Assembly (NCBI RefSeq): GCF_001509585.1
Contig: NZ_LNCI01000009.1
Coordinates: forward strand, 124,001 to 188,000
Reading direction: 5' to 3'
Source: Tropicimonas marinistellae
GTDB taxonomy: Bacteria; Pseudomonadota; Alphaproteobacteria; Rhodobacterales; Rhodobacteraceae
DNA length: 64,000 nt
A program made the position numbers and the translations under genes. Under the pieces are notes generated by a model, which saw only the letters and a program-made list of their open reading frames with translations, was not told the DNA's origin and made no database searches. Each line of letters opens with the position of its first letter. Position 1 is the stretch's first letter. Positions 54,588 through 63,886 of the stretch are shown here, piece after piece.

Positions 54588-54893
54588 GTCACTTCCTCAT
54601 CCGTTGGGGCTTGCTGCCCCGTTCTTGTCCGCGCCCCTCGGGCACTTTGAATCGTTGCCCCGCAAGGGGCGGCTCATCCCCGGCAGCCGTGGGATTCCCG
54701 GTCCGGCGATCCCCTCCACAGGGCACCCGTCCGCAAACTGCGCCGCCTTTAGCACGTTCCCCTGCAAAAGCAAACGCTTTGACCGGCGGCGTTTTGCCTG
54801 CCGCCGCCCGTCTGCGATACGTGCACCGAAACATGGGCAACAGGGGCGCTGGACGCAAGGGCAGATACGCCGAATGGCCGCGTTCAGCGGGCC
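54588..54893. other. Gene-free interval between fabG and acpP
   Basis: About 306 bases without a believable gene. On the minus strand a weak TTGCTT with TAAAGG 16 bases later (near 54740-54770) is a possible acpP promoter; otherwise I see nothing distinctive. Confidence 0.4.
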
Positions 54894-55631
54894 TCAGATC
54901 ATTGCCATGCCGCCATTGACATGCAGGGTCGCGCCGGTGACATAGCCCGCTTCCGGGCTTGCCAGATAGAGCACCGCCGCGGCGATCTCCGTCGGCAATC
55001 CCATGCGCGCGGCCGGGATCTTGGCATTGATCAGCGCCTTCTGGTCATCCGAGAGCTTGTCGGTCATCGCCGTTGCGATGAACCCGGGCGCCACCGCGTT
55101 GACCGTGATTCCCCGGCTGGCAACCTCGTAGGCAATAGACTTCGTCATCCCGATCATCCCCGCCTTCGAGGCGGCGTAGTTCGCCTGTCCGGGGTTTCCG
55201 GTGGCGCCGACAATCGACGAGATATTGACGATACGCCCCCAGCGCTTCTTCATCATCGGCCGCATCACGCCCCGGCACAGACGCATCGTGGAGGTCAGGT
55301 TCACCTCCAGAACCTGCGCCCATTCCTCGTCCGACATCCGCATGAAGATCTGGTCGCGGGTGATCCCGGCGTTGTTGACGAGCACATCCACCCCGCCCAT
55401 TGCCTCGGCGGCCTGTTTCGGCAGCGCGTCGACGGCCTCCGCATCGCCGAGGTTGCAGGGCAGAACATGTGCCCGCTCGCCGAGTTCGGCCGCCAGCGCC
55501 TCCAGCGGGCCCACCCGCGTCCCCGAAAGCCCGACGGTCGCGCCGGCCTCGTGCAACGCCTTGGCAATCGCGCCGCCAATGCCTCCGGATGCCCCGGTGA
55601 CAAGCGCGGCCTTCCCAGTCAGATCAAACAT
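54894..55631 (-). CDS. fabG: 3-oxoacyl-[acyl-carrier-protein] reductase
   Basis: This NADPH-dependent short-chain reductase of fatty acid synthesis has 245 residues. The cofactor motif is TGASGGIGGAIA at about 12-23. NNAG follows, and the catalytic Ser, Tyr and Lys are in IVNISSIVG and NYAASKAGMIGMTKS. The C-terminal GYVTGATLHVNGGMAM is typical. I set the start at 55631 (MFDLTG) because GGGAAGGA lies eight bases before it. It lies 61 bases after fabD. Confidence 0.97.
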   Translation of the reverse strand: MFDLTGKAALVTGASGGIGGAIAKALHEAGATVGLSGTRVGPLEALAAELGERAHVLPCNLGDAEAVDALPKQAAEAMGGVDVLVNNAGITRDQIFMRMSDEEWAQVLEVNLTSTMRLCRGVMRPMMKKRWGRIVNISSIVGATGNPGQANYAASKAGMIGMTKSIAYEVASRGITVNAVAPGFIATAMTDKLSDDQKALINAKIPAARMGLPTEIAAAVLYLASPEAGYVTGATLHVNGGMAMI

Positions 55632-55692
55632 GTGCATTCCTTCCCAAACGTTCCGACGGGCCACGAATTCTCGCTCGAGAATCGCGCCCGGT

Positions 55693-56634
55693 TCAGCCCT
55701 TTGCGCTTTCGACCGCAGCCGCGACATCGTCCGGCGCGCCGATGGCGCGCGTTGCAACCGACCGGTCGATGCGCCGGATCATCCCGGTCAGCGCCTTGCC
55801 GGCGCCGATCTCCCAGGTCTCGCTCACGCCCTGACCCGCCATCCATGCGACGGATTCGCGCCAGCGCACCGCATGCGTCACCTGCTCCACGAGCAGAGCG
55901 CGGATCTCGTCCGGCTCCGTCACCGCCTCGGCCCGCACGTTTGCCACCACCGGGACCTTCGGCGCCGCGATGTCAACGCCCGCCAGCGCCTCGGCCATCA
56001 CCTCCGCCGCCGGTTGCATCAGCGCACAATGGAAGGGTGCGGAGACCGGCAGCAGGATGGCGCGCTTCGCGCCCTTGCCCTTGGCGATCTCCACCGCGCG
56101 TTCGACCGCCGCCTTCGCGCCGGACACCACGACCTGCGCGGGATCGTTGTCATTGGCCGCCGCGCAAACGTCGCCCTGTGCCGCTTCCTCGGCCACCGCC
56201 GTCACCGTGGCAAGGTCCAGCCCCAGTACCGCGGCCATGGCCCCTTCGCCGACCGGCACCGCCTGTTGCATCGCCTTGCCGCGGGTGCGCAGCAGGCGTG
56301 CCGTGTCGGTGATGCTCAGCGCCTGCGCCGCCGCCAGAGCCGAATACTCGCCGAGCGAATGCCCGGCCACGAAGCGCGCCGCCTCGATCCCGACCCCCTC
56401 GGCCTCCAGCGCCTTCATCGCCGCCAGCGACGTGGCCATCAGCGCCGGCTGGGCATTCTCGGTGAGCGTCAGCGTCTCGATCTCGCCCTCCCAGATGAGG
56501 TCGGAGAGCTTCTCGCCCAGCGCCGCATCGACCTCCTCGAATACCGCCTTCGCCGCCGGATAGGCATCGGCCAGCGCCTTCCCCATCCCGATTGCCTGCG
56601 CGCCCTGCCCCGGAAAAACGAATGCCCGGCTCAT
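55693..56634 (-). CDS. fabD: Malonyl-CoA:ACP transacylase
   Basis: Loads malonyl groups onto ACP. The nucleophile is Ser93 in VAGHSLGEYSALAAAQ and the active-site His is in LLPVSAPFHCALMQPA. The N-terminus SRAFVFPGQGAQAIGMG is the signature start. Length is 313 residues. GGGAG precedes the ATG at 56634; longer upstream starts have no support. It heads the fabD-fabG-acpP-fabF-mltG group and is divergent from the cytochrome b561-YceI gene. Confidence 0.97.
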   Translation of the reverse strand: MSRAFVFPGQGAQAIGMGKALADAYPAAKAVFEEVDAALGEKLSDLIWEGEIETLTLTENAQPALMATSLAAMKALEAEGVGIEAARFVAGHSLGEYSALAAAQALSITDTARLLRTRGKAMQQAVPVGEGAMAAVLGLDLATVTAVAEEAAQGDVCAAANDNDPAQVVVSGAKAAVERAVEIAKGKGAKRAILLPVSAPFHCALMQPAAEVMAEALAGVDIAAPKVPVVANVRAEAVTEPDEIRALLVEQVTHAVRWRESVAWMAGQGVSETWEIGAGKALTGMIRRIDRSVATRAIGAPDDVAAAVESAKG

Positions 56635-56795
56635 GCTCTCACTCCCGATCTTGCCGTTACGTTGCGCCGGTGTATCCCCATGCGCCCGAACCCACAAGCG
56701 ACGCGCGCACATGCTCTGTGCGGCGGTTGCCATGTGCCCCGCCCGCGCGCGCCCGTATCTCTTGGGCAAACACGTTCCCTCCCGGAGACACGCGC

Positions 56796-58004
56796 ATGAC
56801 CCTCGCCAATACCGAAGACAGCTACGGCCTCGCAACGCGCCTGCTGCACTGGCTCACCGCCGCCCTCATTCTCGTCCTGCTGCCGCTTGGACTGATCGCC
56901 GAGCAATGGCCCTACGAAACCGCCGCGCAACTGGCGCAAAAGATGTGGCTCTTCAGCCTGCACAAGACCCTCGGCGTCGCGGTCTTCTTCGTCGCCCTGA
57001 CGCGCCTCGTCTGGATGGCCACCCAAACGCGGCCGCGCCTGCTCAATGGCGACAAGCCGCTGGAGGCCGGCCTCGCCGAAACCATCCACACGCTGCTCTA
57101 TATCGCGCTCGTCGCGACCCCACTTACCGGCTGGATCCACCACGCCGCCTCCGAGGGATTCGCGCCGATCTGGTGGCCCCTCGGTCAGTCGCTGCCGCTC
57201 GTGCCGAAATCAGAACCGCTCTCGGCCGTCTTCTCGGGGCTGCATCTGGTCAGCGTCCTGACCCTTGTCGCCGCGCTCGGGCTCCACGTCGCGGGCGCGC
57301 TCAAACACCACGTCATCGACCGCGACGCCACCCTGCGCCGCATGGTGTCCGGCGTGCGGGCCGTGGGCACCGGCGGCACCCATACCGGCCGTGCGGCCGG
57401 GCTCGCGGCACTTGCTGCGGCGATGATCGCGGTTGGCGGCGGCGCTGCCGTTGGTCTCTATGCGCCCCCGCAATCTCCCCGCGATGCCGAGCCCGCGCCG
57501 ATCGTGGCGGAAACGGGCGGCGACTGGCTGGTCTCGGACGGCACGCTTGCAATCACCGTCAGCCAGATGGGCTCCGATGTCAGCGGCACCTTCGCGGATT
57601 GGAACGCCCGGATCGACTTCAGCGAAACGCCCGTCGACGGCAGCCACGGGACCACCGAGGTCACGATCGCAATCGGATCGCTGACCCTCGGTTCCGTCAC
57701 GGAACAGGCAATGGGGGCCGACTACTTCAATGTCGCCGCCTTTCCGACCGCCACTTTCCGTGCCGACCTGCGTCCGGGCGACGATGGCACGTTCCTGGCC
57801 ACCGGCAGCCTGACCCTGCGCGGCGCCGAGGTACCAGTGGACATGCCCTTCACCCTGCAGATCGACGGTGACACCGCCACGATGAACGGCAGCCTCACGC
57901 TCGACCGCCGCGACTTCCATATCGGAGACAGCCAGACCAACGCCGGCACGCTGGGTTTCGACGTCGCGGTCAACATCGCACTGACGGCGGACCGCAGCCG
58001 CTAG
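56796..58004 (+). CDS. Cytochrome b561-YceI domain fusion protein
   Basis: A 402-residue fusion. Residues 1-180 are a cytochrome b561-type four-helix membrane domain with candidate haem ligands: RLLHWLTAALILVLLPLGL, LHKTLGVAVFFVALTRLVW and LGLHVAGALKHHVID. A further hydrophobic segment lies near 200-225 (AAGLAALAAAMIAVGGGAAVG). Residues from about 240 to the end form a YceI-like lipocalin-type domain (FADWNARIDFSETP, DYFNVAAFPTATFRADLRPG, FHIGDSQTNAGTLGF) that would lie on the periplasmic side. GGAG precedes the ATG. A separate YceI gene faces it. A membrane redox role with a lipophilic ligand such as a quinone is inferred from the YceI family. Confidence 0.88.
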   Translation: MTLANTEDSYGLATRLLHWLTAALILVLLPLGLIAEQWPYETAAQLAQKMWLFSLHKTLGVAVFFVALTRLVWMATQTRPRLLNGDKPLEAGLAETIHTLLYIALVATPLTGWIHHAASEGFAPIWWPLGQSLPLVPKSEPLSAVFSGLHLVSVLTLVAALGLHVAGALKHHVIDRDATLRRMVSGVRAVGTGGTHTGRAAGLAALAAAMIAVGGGAAVGLYAPPQSPRDAEPAPIVAETGGDWLVSDGTLAITVSQMGSDVSGTFADWNARIDFSETPVDGSHGTTEVTIAIGSLTLGSVTEQAMGADYFNVAAFPTATFRADLRPGDDGTFLATGSLTLRGAEVPVDMPFTLQIDGDTATMNGSLTLDRRDFHIGDSQTNAGTLGFDVAVNIALTADRSR

Positions 58005-58060
58005 TACCGCAATCCCGAACGCGGGCAGCGCCGCGCGCGCCCGCGTCATCGCAAAGGAAA

Positions 58061-58088
58061 ACGGCCGCAGGATTTCTCCGGCGGCCGT
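58061..58088. terminator. Shared terminator between convergent YceI genes
   Basis: Perfect 8-bp stem ACGGCCGC/GCGGCCGT with a 12-base loop. On the minus strand it is followed by TTTTCC, so it should terminate the yceI transcript. On the plus strand it also stands behind the b561-YceI gene. Confidence 0.72.
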
Positions 58089-58114
58089 CCTTACGTCCGT
58101 GAGTGGCGCGTGGA

Positions 58115-58696
58115 TTATTCGGCCTTCATGGCCTCGATGGAAATCGTGACATCCACCTCGTCGCTGACATAGGGCGCATATAGCCCCATGTCGAAATCCG
58201 ACCGCACCAGCGTCGTGGTCGCATCGAACCCGGCCCATTCCTTTTCGGCCATCGGATGCACGCCGGCGGCGTTCAGCTTGGCATCCAGCACCACTTCCTT
58301 CTCGACCCCGTTCATGGCCAGCAGGCCGGTGATCTTGGCCGTGTCCTCACCGGTCACCTCGATGCCGGTCGAGTTGAACGTCACCAGGGCGTTGGCCTCG
58401 ATGCCGAAAAAGTCCTCGGCCTTGAAATGCGCATCGCGCTCTTCCCAGCCGGTCAGCATCGACGCCACCGGCAGCGACACGCTCACCGAGCTGTTCGCCG
58501 GGTCCTCCATGTCGAAGTCGATCTCGCCCTCGAAGCCGGAAAACATGCCGGTGGTGGTCGAGTAACCGAGGTGGTTATACGTGAAAACCGCCTGGCTGTG
58601 GCTGGAATCCAGCACGTATTTCTCGGCCGTGGCCGCCACTGCCGAGGTGAGCACCGCGACGGCGGCGAGAGTTGCGATGCGGGAGGAAGTCGTCAT
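58115..58696 (-). CDS. Secreted YceI family protein
   Basis: A 193-residue periplasmic lipocalin-like protein of the YceI family, members of which bind long isoprenoid chains. The signal peptide SSRIATLAAVAVLTSAVAAT ends near residue 24. The mature part begins KYVLDSSHSQAVFTYNHLGY. Further family segments are GWEERDAHFKAEDFFGIEAN and MNGVEKEVVLDAKLN. The ATG at 58696 is used; an upstream ATG at 58771 would put 25 charged residues before the signal peptide. It converges with the b561-YceI fusion gene. Confidence 0.92.
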   Translation of the reverse strand: MTTSSRIATLAAVAVLTSAVAATAEKYVLDSSHSQAVFTYNHLGYSTTTGMFSGFEGEIDFDMEDPANSSVSVSLPVASMLTGWEERDAHFKAEDFFGIEANALVTFNSTGIEVTGEDTAKITGLLAMNGVEKEVVLDAKLNAAGVHPMAEKEWAGFDATTTLVRSDFDMGLYAPYVSDEVDVTISIEAMKAE

Positions 58697-58948
58697 TTTA
58701 TGGTCCTGTTCGGGTTGTTGATCTTGACGCTTCGGAAGATGGCACCATTCCCTCCCTTGAAAATTCTGCACCGCCGCACAGACGCGCTATCGCCAGCGCG
58801 CAACCGCTTCGGTCTTGCATCGCGAGGGCGATTGGCGTAACTGCCCCCATCTCCGCAAGTTGATATGACCAGCGGCGCCTCTCGTGGTCGGGCAGCGGAG
58901 ATCATCGCCCGCCCTATGAAGGCCGCTTTAGAAATGACAGGAGTTCGC

Positions 58949-59305
58949 ATGCCGCTTTACGAGCATGTCTTCATCTCGCGTCAGGACCTGTCCAACGCGC
59001 AGGCCGAAGGGCTGATCGAGCACTTCTCGACCGTTCTGGCCGACAATGGTGGCCAAGTCGTCGACCAGGAATACTGGGGCGTCAAGACCATGGCCTACAA
59101 GATCAACAAGAACCGCAAGGGCCACTACGCCTTCCTCAAGACCGACGCGCCCGCGCCGGCCGTGCAGGAAATGGAACGCCTGATGCGCCTGCATGACGAC
59201 GTGATGCGCGTGCTCACCATCAAGGTGGACACCCACGCCGAAGGCCCGTCGATCCAGATGCAGAAGCGCGACGACCGCGACGACCGCCGTCGCGAGCGCC
59301 GCTGA
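58949..59305 (+). CDS. rpsF: 30S ribosomal protein S6
   Basis: The 118-residue S6 protein binds the 16S rRNA central domain with S18. The start PLYEHVFISRQDLSNAQAEG and WGVKTMAYKINKNRKGHY are standard. The C-terminus is an Arg/Asp-rich tail (KRDDRDDRRRERR). AGGAG precedes the ATG. It is first in the rpsF-rpsR-rplI operon. Confidence 0.97.
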   Translation: MPLYEHVFISRQDLSNAQAEGLIEHFSTVLADNGGQVVDQEYWGVKTMAYKINKNRKGHYAFLKTDAPAPAVQEMERLMRLHDDVMRVLTIKVDTHAEGPSIQMQKRDDRDDRRRERR

Positions 59306-59334
59306 TCCGAAACCCGAGAAAAGGAGCATAACTC

Positions 59335-59562
59335 ATGGCTGCAAAACCGTTTTTCCGCCGCCGCAAGGTCTGCCCGTTCTCCGGTGAGAACGCGCCCAAG
59401 ATCGACTACAAGGACACCCGTCTTCTCCAGCGCTACATCTCCGAGCGCGGCAAGATCGTGCCCTCCCGTATCACCGCCGTCTCGGCGAAGAAGCAGCGCG
59501 AACTGGCCCGCGCCATCAAGCGCGCCCGCTTCCTCGCCCTGCTGCCCTACGCCGTGAAATAA
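59335..59562 (+). CDS. rpsR: 30S ribosomal protein S18
   Basis: The 75-residue S18, the partner of S6. [20 protein letters not shown] and [20 protein letters not shown] are the conserved regions. AAAAGGAG lies upstream of the ATG, 29 bases after the rpsF stop. Confidence 0.98.
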   Translation: MAAKPFFRRRKVCPFSGENAPKIDYKDTRLLQRYISERGKIVPSRITAVSAKKQRELARAIKRARFLALLPYAVK

Positions 59563-59574
59563 GGAGCGAGCCCC

Positions 59575-60198
59575 ATGGACGTTATCCTTCTGGAACGTGT
59601 GGCCAAGCTTGGCCAGATGGGCGAAGTCGTTTCCGTCAAGGACGGCTATGCCCGCAACTTCCTGCTGCCCCAGGGCAAGGCGCTGCGCGCCTCCGAGGCC
59701 AACAAGGCCCGGTTCGAGGCCGAGAAGGCCCAGCTCGAAGCCCGCAACCTCGAGACGAAGGCCGAAGCCGAGAAGCTCGCCGCCAGCCTCGACGGTCAGC
59801 AGTTCATCGTGATTCGCTCCGCCTCCGACACCGGTGCGCTCTACGGCTCCGTCACCACGCGTGACGCCGCCGACGCGGCCACCGAAGGCGGGTTCTCCGT
59901 CGACAAGAAACAAGTGGCGCTGGCCAAGCCCATCAAGGAACTCGGCCTGCACGACGTACACGTGAACCTCCACCCCGAAGTGGTCGTCACCATCGTCATG
60001 AACGTCGCCCGTTCGGAAGAGGAAGCCGAGCTTCAGGCGTCCGGCAAGTCGATCCAGGAACTCGCCCAGGAAGAGGAAGAGGCCGCCGAATTCGAGATCG
60101 CCGAACTCTTCGACGACATCGGGTCGGCCGCCGCCGACGACGAAGACCTCAAGGGCGCGACCGCCGAAGAGGCGCCGCAGGACCCGATCGAGGACTGA
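59575..60198 (+). CDS. rplI: 50S ribosomal protein L9
   Basis: L9 has 207 residues. The N-terminal rRNA-binding domain ([20 protein letters not shown], then [14 protein letters not shown]) and the C-terminal domain are joined by the long central helix. A roughly 55-residue acidic C-terminal extension ([19 protein letters not shown]) goes beyond the E. coli form; alphaproteobacterial L9 proteins are often longer. A strong terminator follows. Confidence 0.97.
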   Translation: MDVILLERVAKLGQMGEVVSVKDGYARNFLLPQGKALRASEANKARFEAEKAQLEARNLETKAEAEKLAASLDGQQFIVIRSASDTGALYGSVTTRDAADAATEGGFSVDKKQVALAKPIKELGLHDVHVNLHPEVVVTIVMNVARSEEEAELQASGKSIQELAQEEEEAAEFEIAELFDDIGSAAADDEDLKGATAEEAPQDPIED

Positions 60199-60258
60199 TC
60201 GGCCCAAGCGCCATCGCGGGCGGTGCTCATCCGCCGCCCGACACGGTATCAAAACAAC

Positions 60259-60295
60259 AAGGCGCGTCGCGATTGCGGCGCGCCTTTCGTTTTTC
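60259..60295. terminator. Terminator between rplI and preA
   Basis: AAGGCGCG pairs with CGCGCCTT, with an inner CGC-GATT-GCG stem, followed on the plus strand by TTTCGTTTTT. T-rich sequence also follows on the minus strand (TTGTTGTTTT), so it can serve both converging operons. Confidence 0.88.
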
Positions 60296-60335
60296 CCGGT
60301 GGCGGTGGTGGCGGTCCACGCCCCCGCCGCGCCCG

Positions 60336-61643
60336 CTACTGTGCGGCGATCACCTTGGCGGGGTTGTTCGGGTGCGTCGTCCAGTCGCCCGGCTCCGCGG
60401 GCACGTTCCGCCCGGTGCGGTCATCCATCTCGCCGGCTGCAAGCTTGCGCATGCTGATGCACCCCTCGACCGGGCAGACGTTGACGCAGAGGTTGCAGGC
60501 GACGCATTCGCTATCGTCCACCTCGAAAACCCGGCCCTCCTTCATCAGGATCGCCTGGTGCGACGTGTCCTCGCAGGCCGCGTAGCAGCGCCCGCACTTG
60601 ATGCAGGCCTCCTGGTCGATCTCGGCCTTGGTGATGTAGTTCAGGTTCAGGTACTGCCAGTCGGTGACGTTCGGCACGGCCTTGCCAACAACCTCGCTGA
60701 CGGAGCTGTACCCCTTCTCGTCCATCCACGACGACAGCCCCGAGATCATCTCCCCGACGATCCGGAACCCGTAGGTCATCACGGCGGTGCAGACCTGCAC
60801 GTTGCCAGCCCCCAGCGCCATGAACTCCGCCGCATCGCGCCAGGTCGTCACCCCGCCGATGCCGGAAATCGGGATACCCGCCGTCTCCGGGTTGCGCGCG
60901 ATCTCCGCCACCATGTTGAGCGCGATCGGCTTCACCGCCGGGCCGCAATATCCGCCGTGCGTCCCCTTGCCGTCGATCATCGGCTCCGGGCTCATCGCGT
61001 CGAGATCGACCGATGTGATGGAATTGATCGTGTTGATCAGCGAGACCGCATCCGCGCCGCCGCGCTTTGCCGCCTCCGCCGGGTAGACGATGTTCGTGAT
61101 GTTGGGTGTCAGCTTCACGATCACCGGCATCCGGGTGTTCTGCTTGCACCAGCGCGTCACCATCTCGATGTATTCCGGTACCTGCCCCACGGCCGAGCCC
61201 ATGCCGCGCTCCGCCATGCCATGCGGACAGCCGAAGTTCAGTTCCACCCCGTCGGCGCCGGTTTCCTCGACCACCGGCAGGATCGCCTTCCAGGCATCCT
61301 CCTCGCAGGGCACCATCAGCGACACCACCACCGCGCGGTCCGGATAGTCGCGCTTCACGGATTTGATCTCCTGCAGGTTCTGCTGCAGCGGCCGGTCCGT
61401 GATCAGCTCGATGTTGTTGAGCCCGATCAACCGACGGTCCGCGCCCCAGATCGCGCCGTACCGCGGTCCGTTGACGTTCACCACCGGCGGCCCTTCGGAG
61501 CCCAGCGTCTTCCACACGACGCCGCCCCAGCCCGCCTCGAAGGCGCGGCGGACATTGTATTCCTTGTCCGTCGGCGGCGCGGAGGCGAGCCAGAACGGGT
61601 TGGGCGATTTGATCCCGACGAATTCGGATGCAAGACTAGCCAT
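60336..61643 (-). CDS. preA: NAD-dependent dihydropyrimidine dehydrogenase, PreA subunit
   Basis: The catalytic subunit that reduces uracil and thymine to the dihydro forms. It has an FMN-binding TIM barrel (MVPCEEDAWKAILPVVEETG, the catalytic region ELNFGCPHGMAERGMGSAVG, and a later SGIGGVTTWRDAAEFM). Two C-terminal 4Fe-4S motifs follow: CIKCGRCYAAC and CVACNLCVNVCPVEGC. Length is 435 residues. It follows preT on the same strand after 14 bases, forming the heteromeric enzyme. No dihydropyrimidinase gene is next to it here. Confidence 0.96.
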   Translation of the reverse strand: MASLASEFVGIKSPNPFWLASAPPTDKEYNVRRAFEAGWGGVVWKTLGSEGPPVVNVNGPRYGAIWGADRRLIGLNNIELITDRPLQQNLQEIKSVKRDYPDRAVVVSLMVPCEEDAWKAILPVVEETGADGVELNFGCPHGMAERGMGSAVGQVPEYIEMVTRWCKQNTRMPVIVKLTPNITNIVYPAEAAKRGGADAVSLINTINSITSVDLDAMSPEPMIDGKGTHGGYCGPAVKPIALNMVAEIARNPETAGIPISGIGGVTTWRDAAEFMALGAGNVQVCTAVMTYGFRIVGEMISGLSSWMDEKGYSSVSEVVGKAVPNVTDWQYLNLNYITKAEIDQEACIKCGRCYAACEDTSHQAILMKEGRVFEVDDSECVACNLCVNVCPVEGCISMRKLAAGEMDDRTGRNVPAEPGDWTTHPNNPAKVIAAQ

Positions 61644-61657
61644 CTCTGCGCTCTCCC

Positions 61658-63043
61658 CTATTCGGCCGCGACGGCGGTGACGCCGGTCAGCGCCATGTGA
61701 ATGTCCTCGGCCGCGTCGCGGCCATTGGCGACAGCCGTCACCGTCAGGTCGTCGCCGCCGGACGCGCAGTCGCCCCCGGCCCAGACCCCCTCGATCGACG
61801 TGCGCCCGCTGTCCGAGACGACGATCTTGCCGCCTTCGGTCTCCAACACGCCCGGCACGCCGCTGAGGGCCTGGCCAATGGCTTTGAAGACCTGGTCGGC
61901 CTTGATCGTGAAGGTCTCTTCGGACGCGACAAGCCCCGTCGGCCCGTCCTCCGTATAGGCGAAGGTCACCGACGAAACGGTCTTGCCATCATCGCTGTTG
62001 AACGCCACCGGCTGGGCGTTCAGCACGATCTTCACGCCCTTCGCCGTCGCCAGTTCCTGCTCGAAGGTCGAGGCCGACAGCCGGTCGCGCCCCCGGCGAT
62101 AGACCATCGTCACATGTTCCGCCCCGAGCAGCTTCGACTGGATCGCGGCGTCCACCGCCGTCATGCCACCGCCAATGACCACCACGTCGCGCCCAACGGG
62201 CAGCACGGACAGGTCGTCGGCCTGCCGCAACTCGGCGATGAAATCCACCGCGTCGCGCACATGCGCATGCTCCTCGCCCTCGACACGCAGCGCGTTCACA
62301 CCGGCCAGTCCCATGCCGAGGAACACCGCGTCGAACGCCTCCTGCAATTCCTCCAGCGACAGACCCTCGCCCAACCGCTGGCCATAGCGCATCTCGATAC
62401 CGCCGATCCCGAGCAGCCACTCCACCTCGGCGGCGGCAAAGCTGTTGGGCGCCTTGTAGGCGGCGATGCCGAATTCGTTCAGCCCGCCAGCCTTCTCGCG
62501 CGCGTCGAAAACCACGACCGAATGGCCACGCATGGCGAGGCGATGCGCGCAGGCCAGTCCCGCCGGCCCCGCGCCGACGACCGCAACCTTGCAGCCGGTG
62601 GGCGCGCCGCGGCTGTAGGGATGCGGGTCCTGCGCCATGAGATGATCGGTCGCGTAGCGCTGAAGCTGCCCGATCTCCACCGGGTTGCCCTCCGCCACCT
62701 GCCGCACGCAGGCCTCCTCGCACAGCGTCTCGGTCGGGCACACCCGGGCGCACATGCCGCCCAGAATGTTCTGGTCGAAGATCGTGCGCGCGGCACTGTC
62801 GGGATCGCCGGTCTGGATCTGCCGGATGAACATCGGGATGTCGATCGCCGTCGGGCAGGCCGTGGTACACGGCGCGTCGTAACAGAAATAGCACCGGTCC
62901 GCGGCAACGCGTGCCTCATGCGTATCGAGCGGCGCATGGAGATCGTCGAAATTCTGACGGTAGGTGGCTTGATCGAGCCGACCGGGAACGACGCCCGGCG
63001 TCCTCTGGCTGTTTTGCATCGTGCAAACCCCTGCTGGAGACAT
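61658..63043 (-). CDS. preT: NAD-dependent dihydropyrimidine dehydrogenase, PreT subunit
   Basis: The flavin- and Fe-S-containing electron-input subunit resembles the small subunit of glutamate synthase. N-terminal Cys motifs CYFCYDAPCTTACPTAID and CARVCPTETLCEEACV bind 4Fe-4S clusters. The FAD motif is VAVVGAGPAGLACAHRLAM, and the NAD(P)H motif is VVVIGGGMTAVDAAIQSKLL. A Gly-Asp near the end (AGGDCASGGDDLTVTAVANG) completes the flavin site. I start it at 63043, where GGAG sits eight bases upstream; the ATG at 63019 is an alternative. Length is 461 residues. Confidence 0.95.
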   Translation of the reverse strand: MSPAGVCTMQNSQRTPGVVPGRLDQATYRQNFDDLHAPLDTHEARVAADRCYFCYDAPCTTACPTAIDIPMFIRQIQTGDPDSAARTIFDQNILGGMCARVCPTETLCEEACVRQVAEGNPVEIGQLQRYATDHLMAQDPHPYSRGAPTGCKVAVVGAGPAGLACAHRLAMRGHSVVVFDAREKAGGLNEFGIAAYKAPNSFAAAEVEWLLGIGGIEMRYGQRLGEGLSLEELQEAFDAVFLGMGLAGVNALRVEGEEHAHVRDAVDFIAELRQADDLSVLPVGRDVVVIGGGMTAVDAAIQSKLLGAEHVTMVYRRGRDRLSASTFEQELATAKGVKIVLNAQPVAFNSDDGKTVSSVTFAYTEDGPTGLVASEETFTIKADQVFKAIGQALSGVPGVLETEGGKIVVSDSGRTSIEGVWAGGDCASGGDDLTVTAVANGRDAAEDIHMALTGVTAVAAE

Positions 63044-63583
63044 TTTCTTTCTCCAAAGGCTGACACAGGTCAGATTTTTTATCAAACGGTAAATTTTCTG
63101 GAAACGCCAGATTCCACCGCGCCGTCTGCCGAGTGCCGCCTTTTTCGGCGGGACTCCCGCGCTTCGGCACACACACTGACCTATGCCTGCTTCCCTCCGC
63201 CCCTGCCCGAGCATGGGCCGGGGGTTCCTTCGGAACGGCTGGTCCCCGCCCCTGGCGTTCGGCTGTCGGCGGGCGGTGTGCGATCGTGCATCGGACAACG
63301 GTGGGACAACGGGCGGTCACGGCGTGGAACCCTCAGGGATGCGCGGCTGCAACGGGTGTTCCACGCGATGTGACGTGACGATCCGAAGAAGGTCAGACCG
63401 GTGCGCTTACGTCGACAAGGCACAAGACGCACGCCGGCAAAACGGCTCTCGCCAAGGCGCACGGCTCCCCCGTTTCCGGCGCCGCGCAACCGCATCAATC
63501 GGTTTCCCGTAATGACAGCAGTGCGACCGGACATTGCTATGGCAACGTGACGGCGTCCGGGCAGCTGATCGGAGGGTCTGTCA
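63044..63583. other. Long gene-free interval upstream of preT
   Basis: About 540 bases with no gene I can support. Near preT the sequence is A+T-rich (about 63070-63110) and should hold the preTA promoter. An imperfect hairpin lies at 63131-63156 (GAGT, CCGCC, loop, GGCGG, ACTC). A short direct repeat GGACAACGG occurs near 63293 and 63304. The rest is G+C-rich without clear signals. Confidence 0.45.
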
Positions 63584-63856
63584 ATGATCGACACCTCGAA
63601 CGCACCGGACACGGCCCGCATCCGCATTCTGATGGTGGATGGCGACACCGAGCTTTCCTGCGAGACCTGCGCCTTTCCGGCGTCGCGCCGCGACGATGCC
63701 GACCGCGCGGACACCGTTTCCGCCGCCCGGAGCATGATCGCATCCATCTCCGGCCCGGTAACAGGCCGCTCTCCGTCGCGTCGCTACGCCGGCGACGAAA
63801 ACATATTCAAGAATTTTAATTTGGAACCCGCGCGCCCCTGCGCTAAACTCTTCTGA
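63584..63856 (+). CDS. Small hypothetical protein
   Basis: A 90-residue open frame with a good ribosome-binding site (GGAGGG, seven bases before the ATG). The N-terminal third (TARIRILMVDGDTELSCETC) looks like the start of a small folded domain, but nothing resembling a known family follows. The tail is Ser/Arg-rich. It ends 30 bases before the next gene, which supports its being real and co-transcribed. I cannot assign a function. Confidence 0.4.
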   Translation: MIDTSNAPDTARIRILMVDGDTELSCETCAFPASRRDDADRADTVSAARSMIASISGPVTGRSPSRRYAGDENIFKNFNLEPARPCAKLF

Positions 63857-63886
63857 AACGCTCGATAGCCTTGCAGGGATTCGACC

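Noticed and set aside
63070-63110. FNR-like TTGAT...ATC box upstream of preT
   Set aside because: The minus strand reads TTGATAAAAAATCTGA, but the second half does not complete ATCAA, so the match is too weak to report as a site.
61697-63373. 558-codon plus-strand frame opposite preT
   Set aside because: Antisense shadow of a gene with intact Fe-S and flavin motifs.
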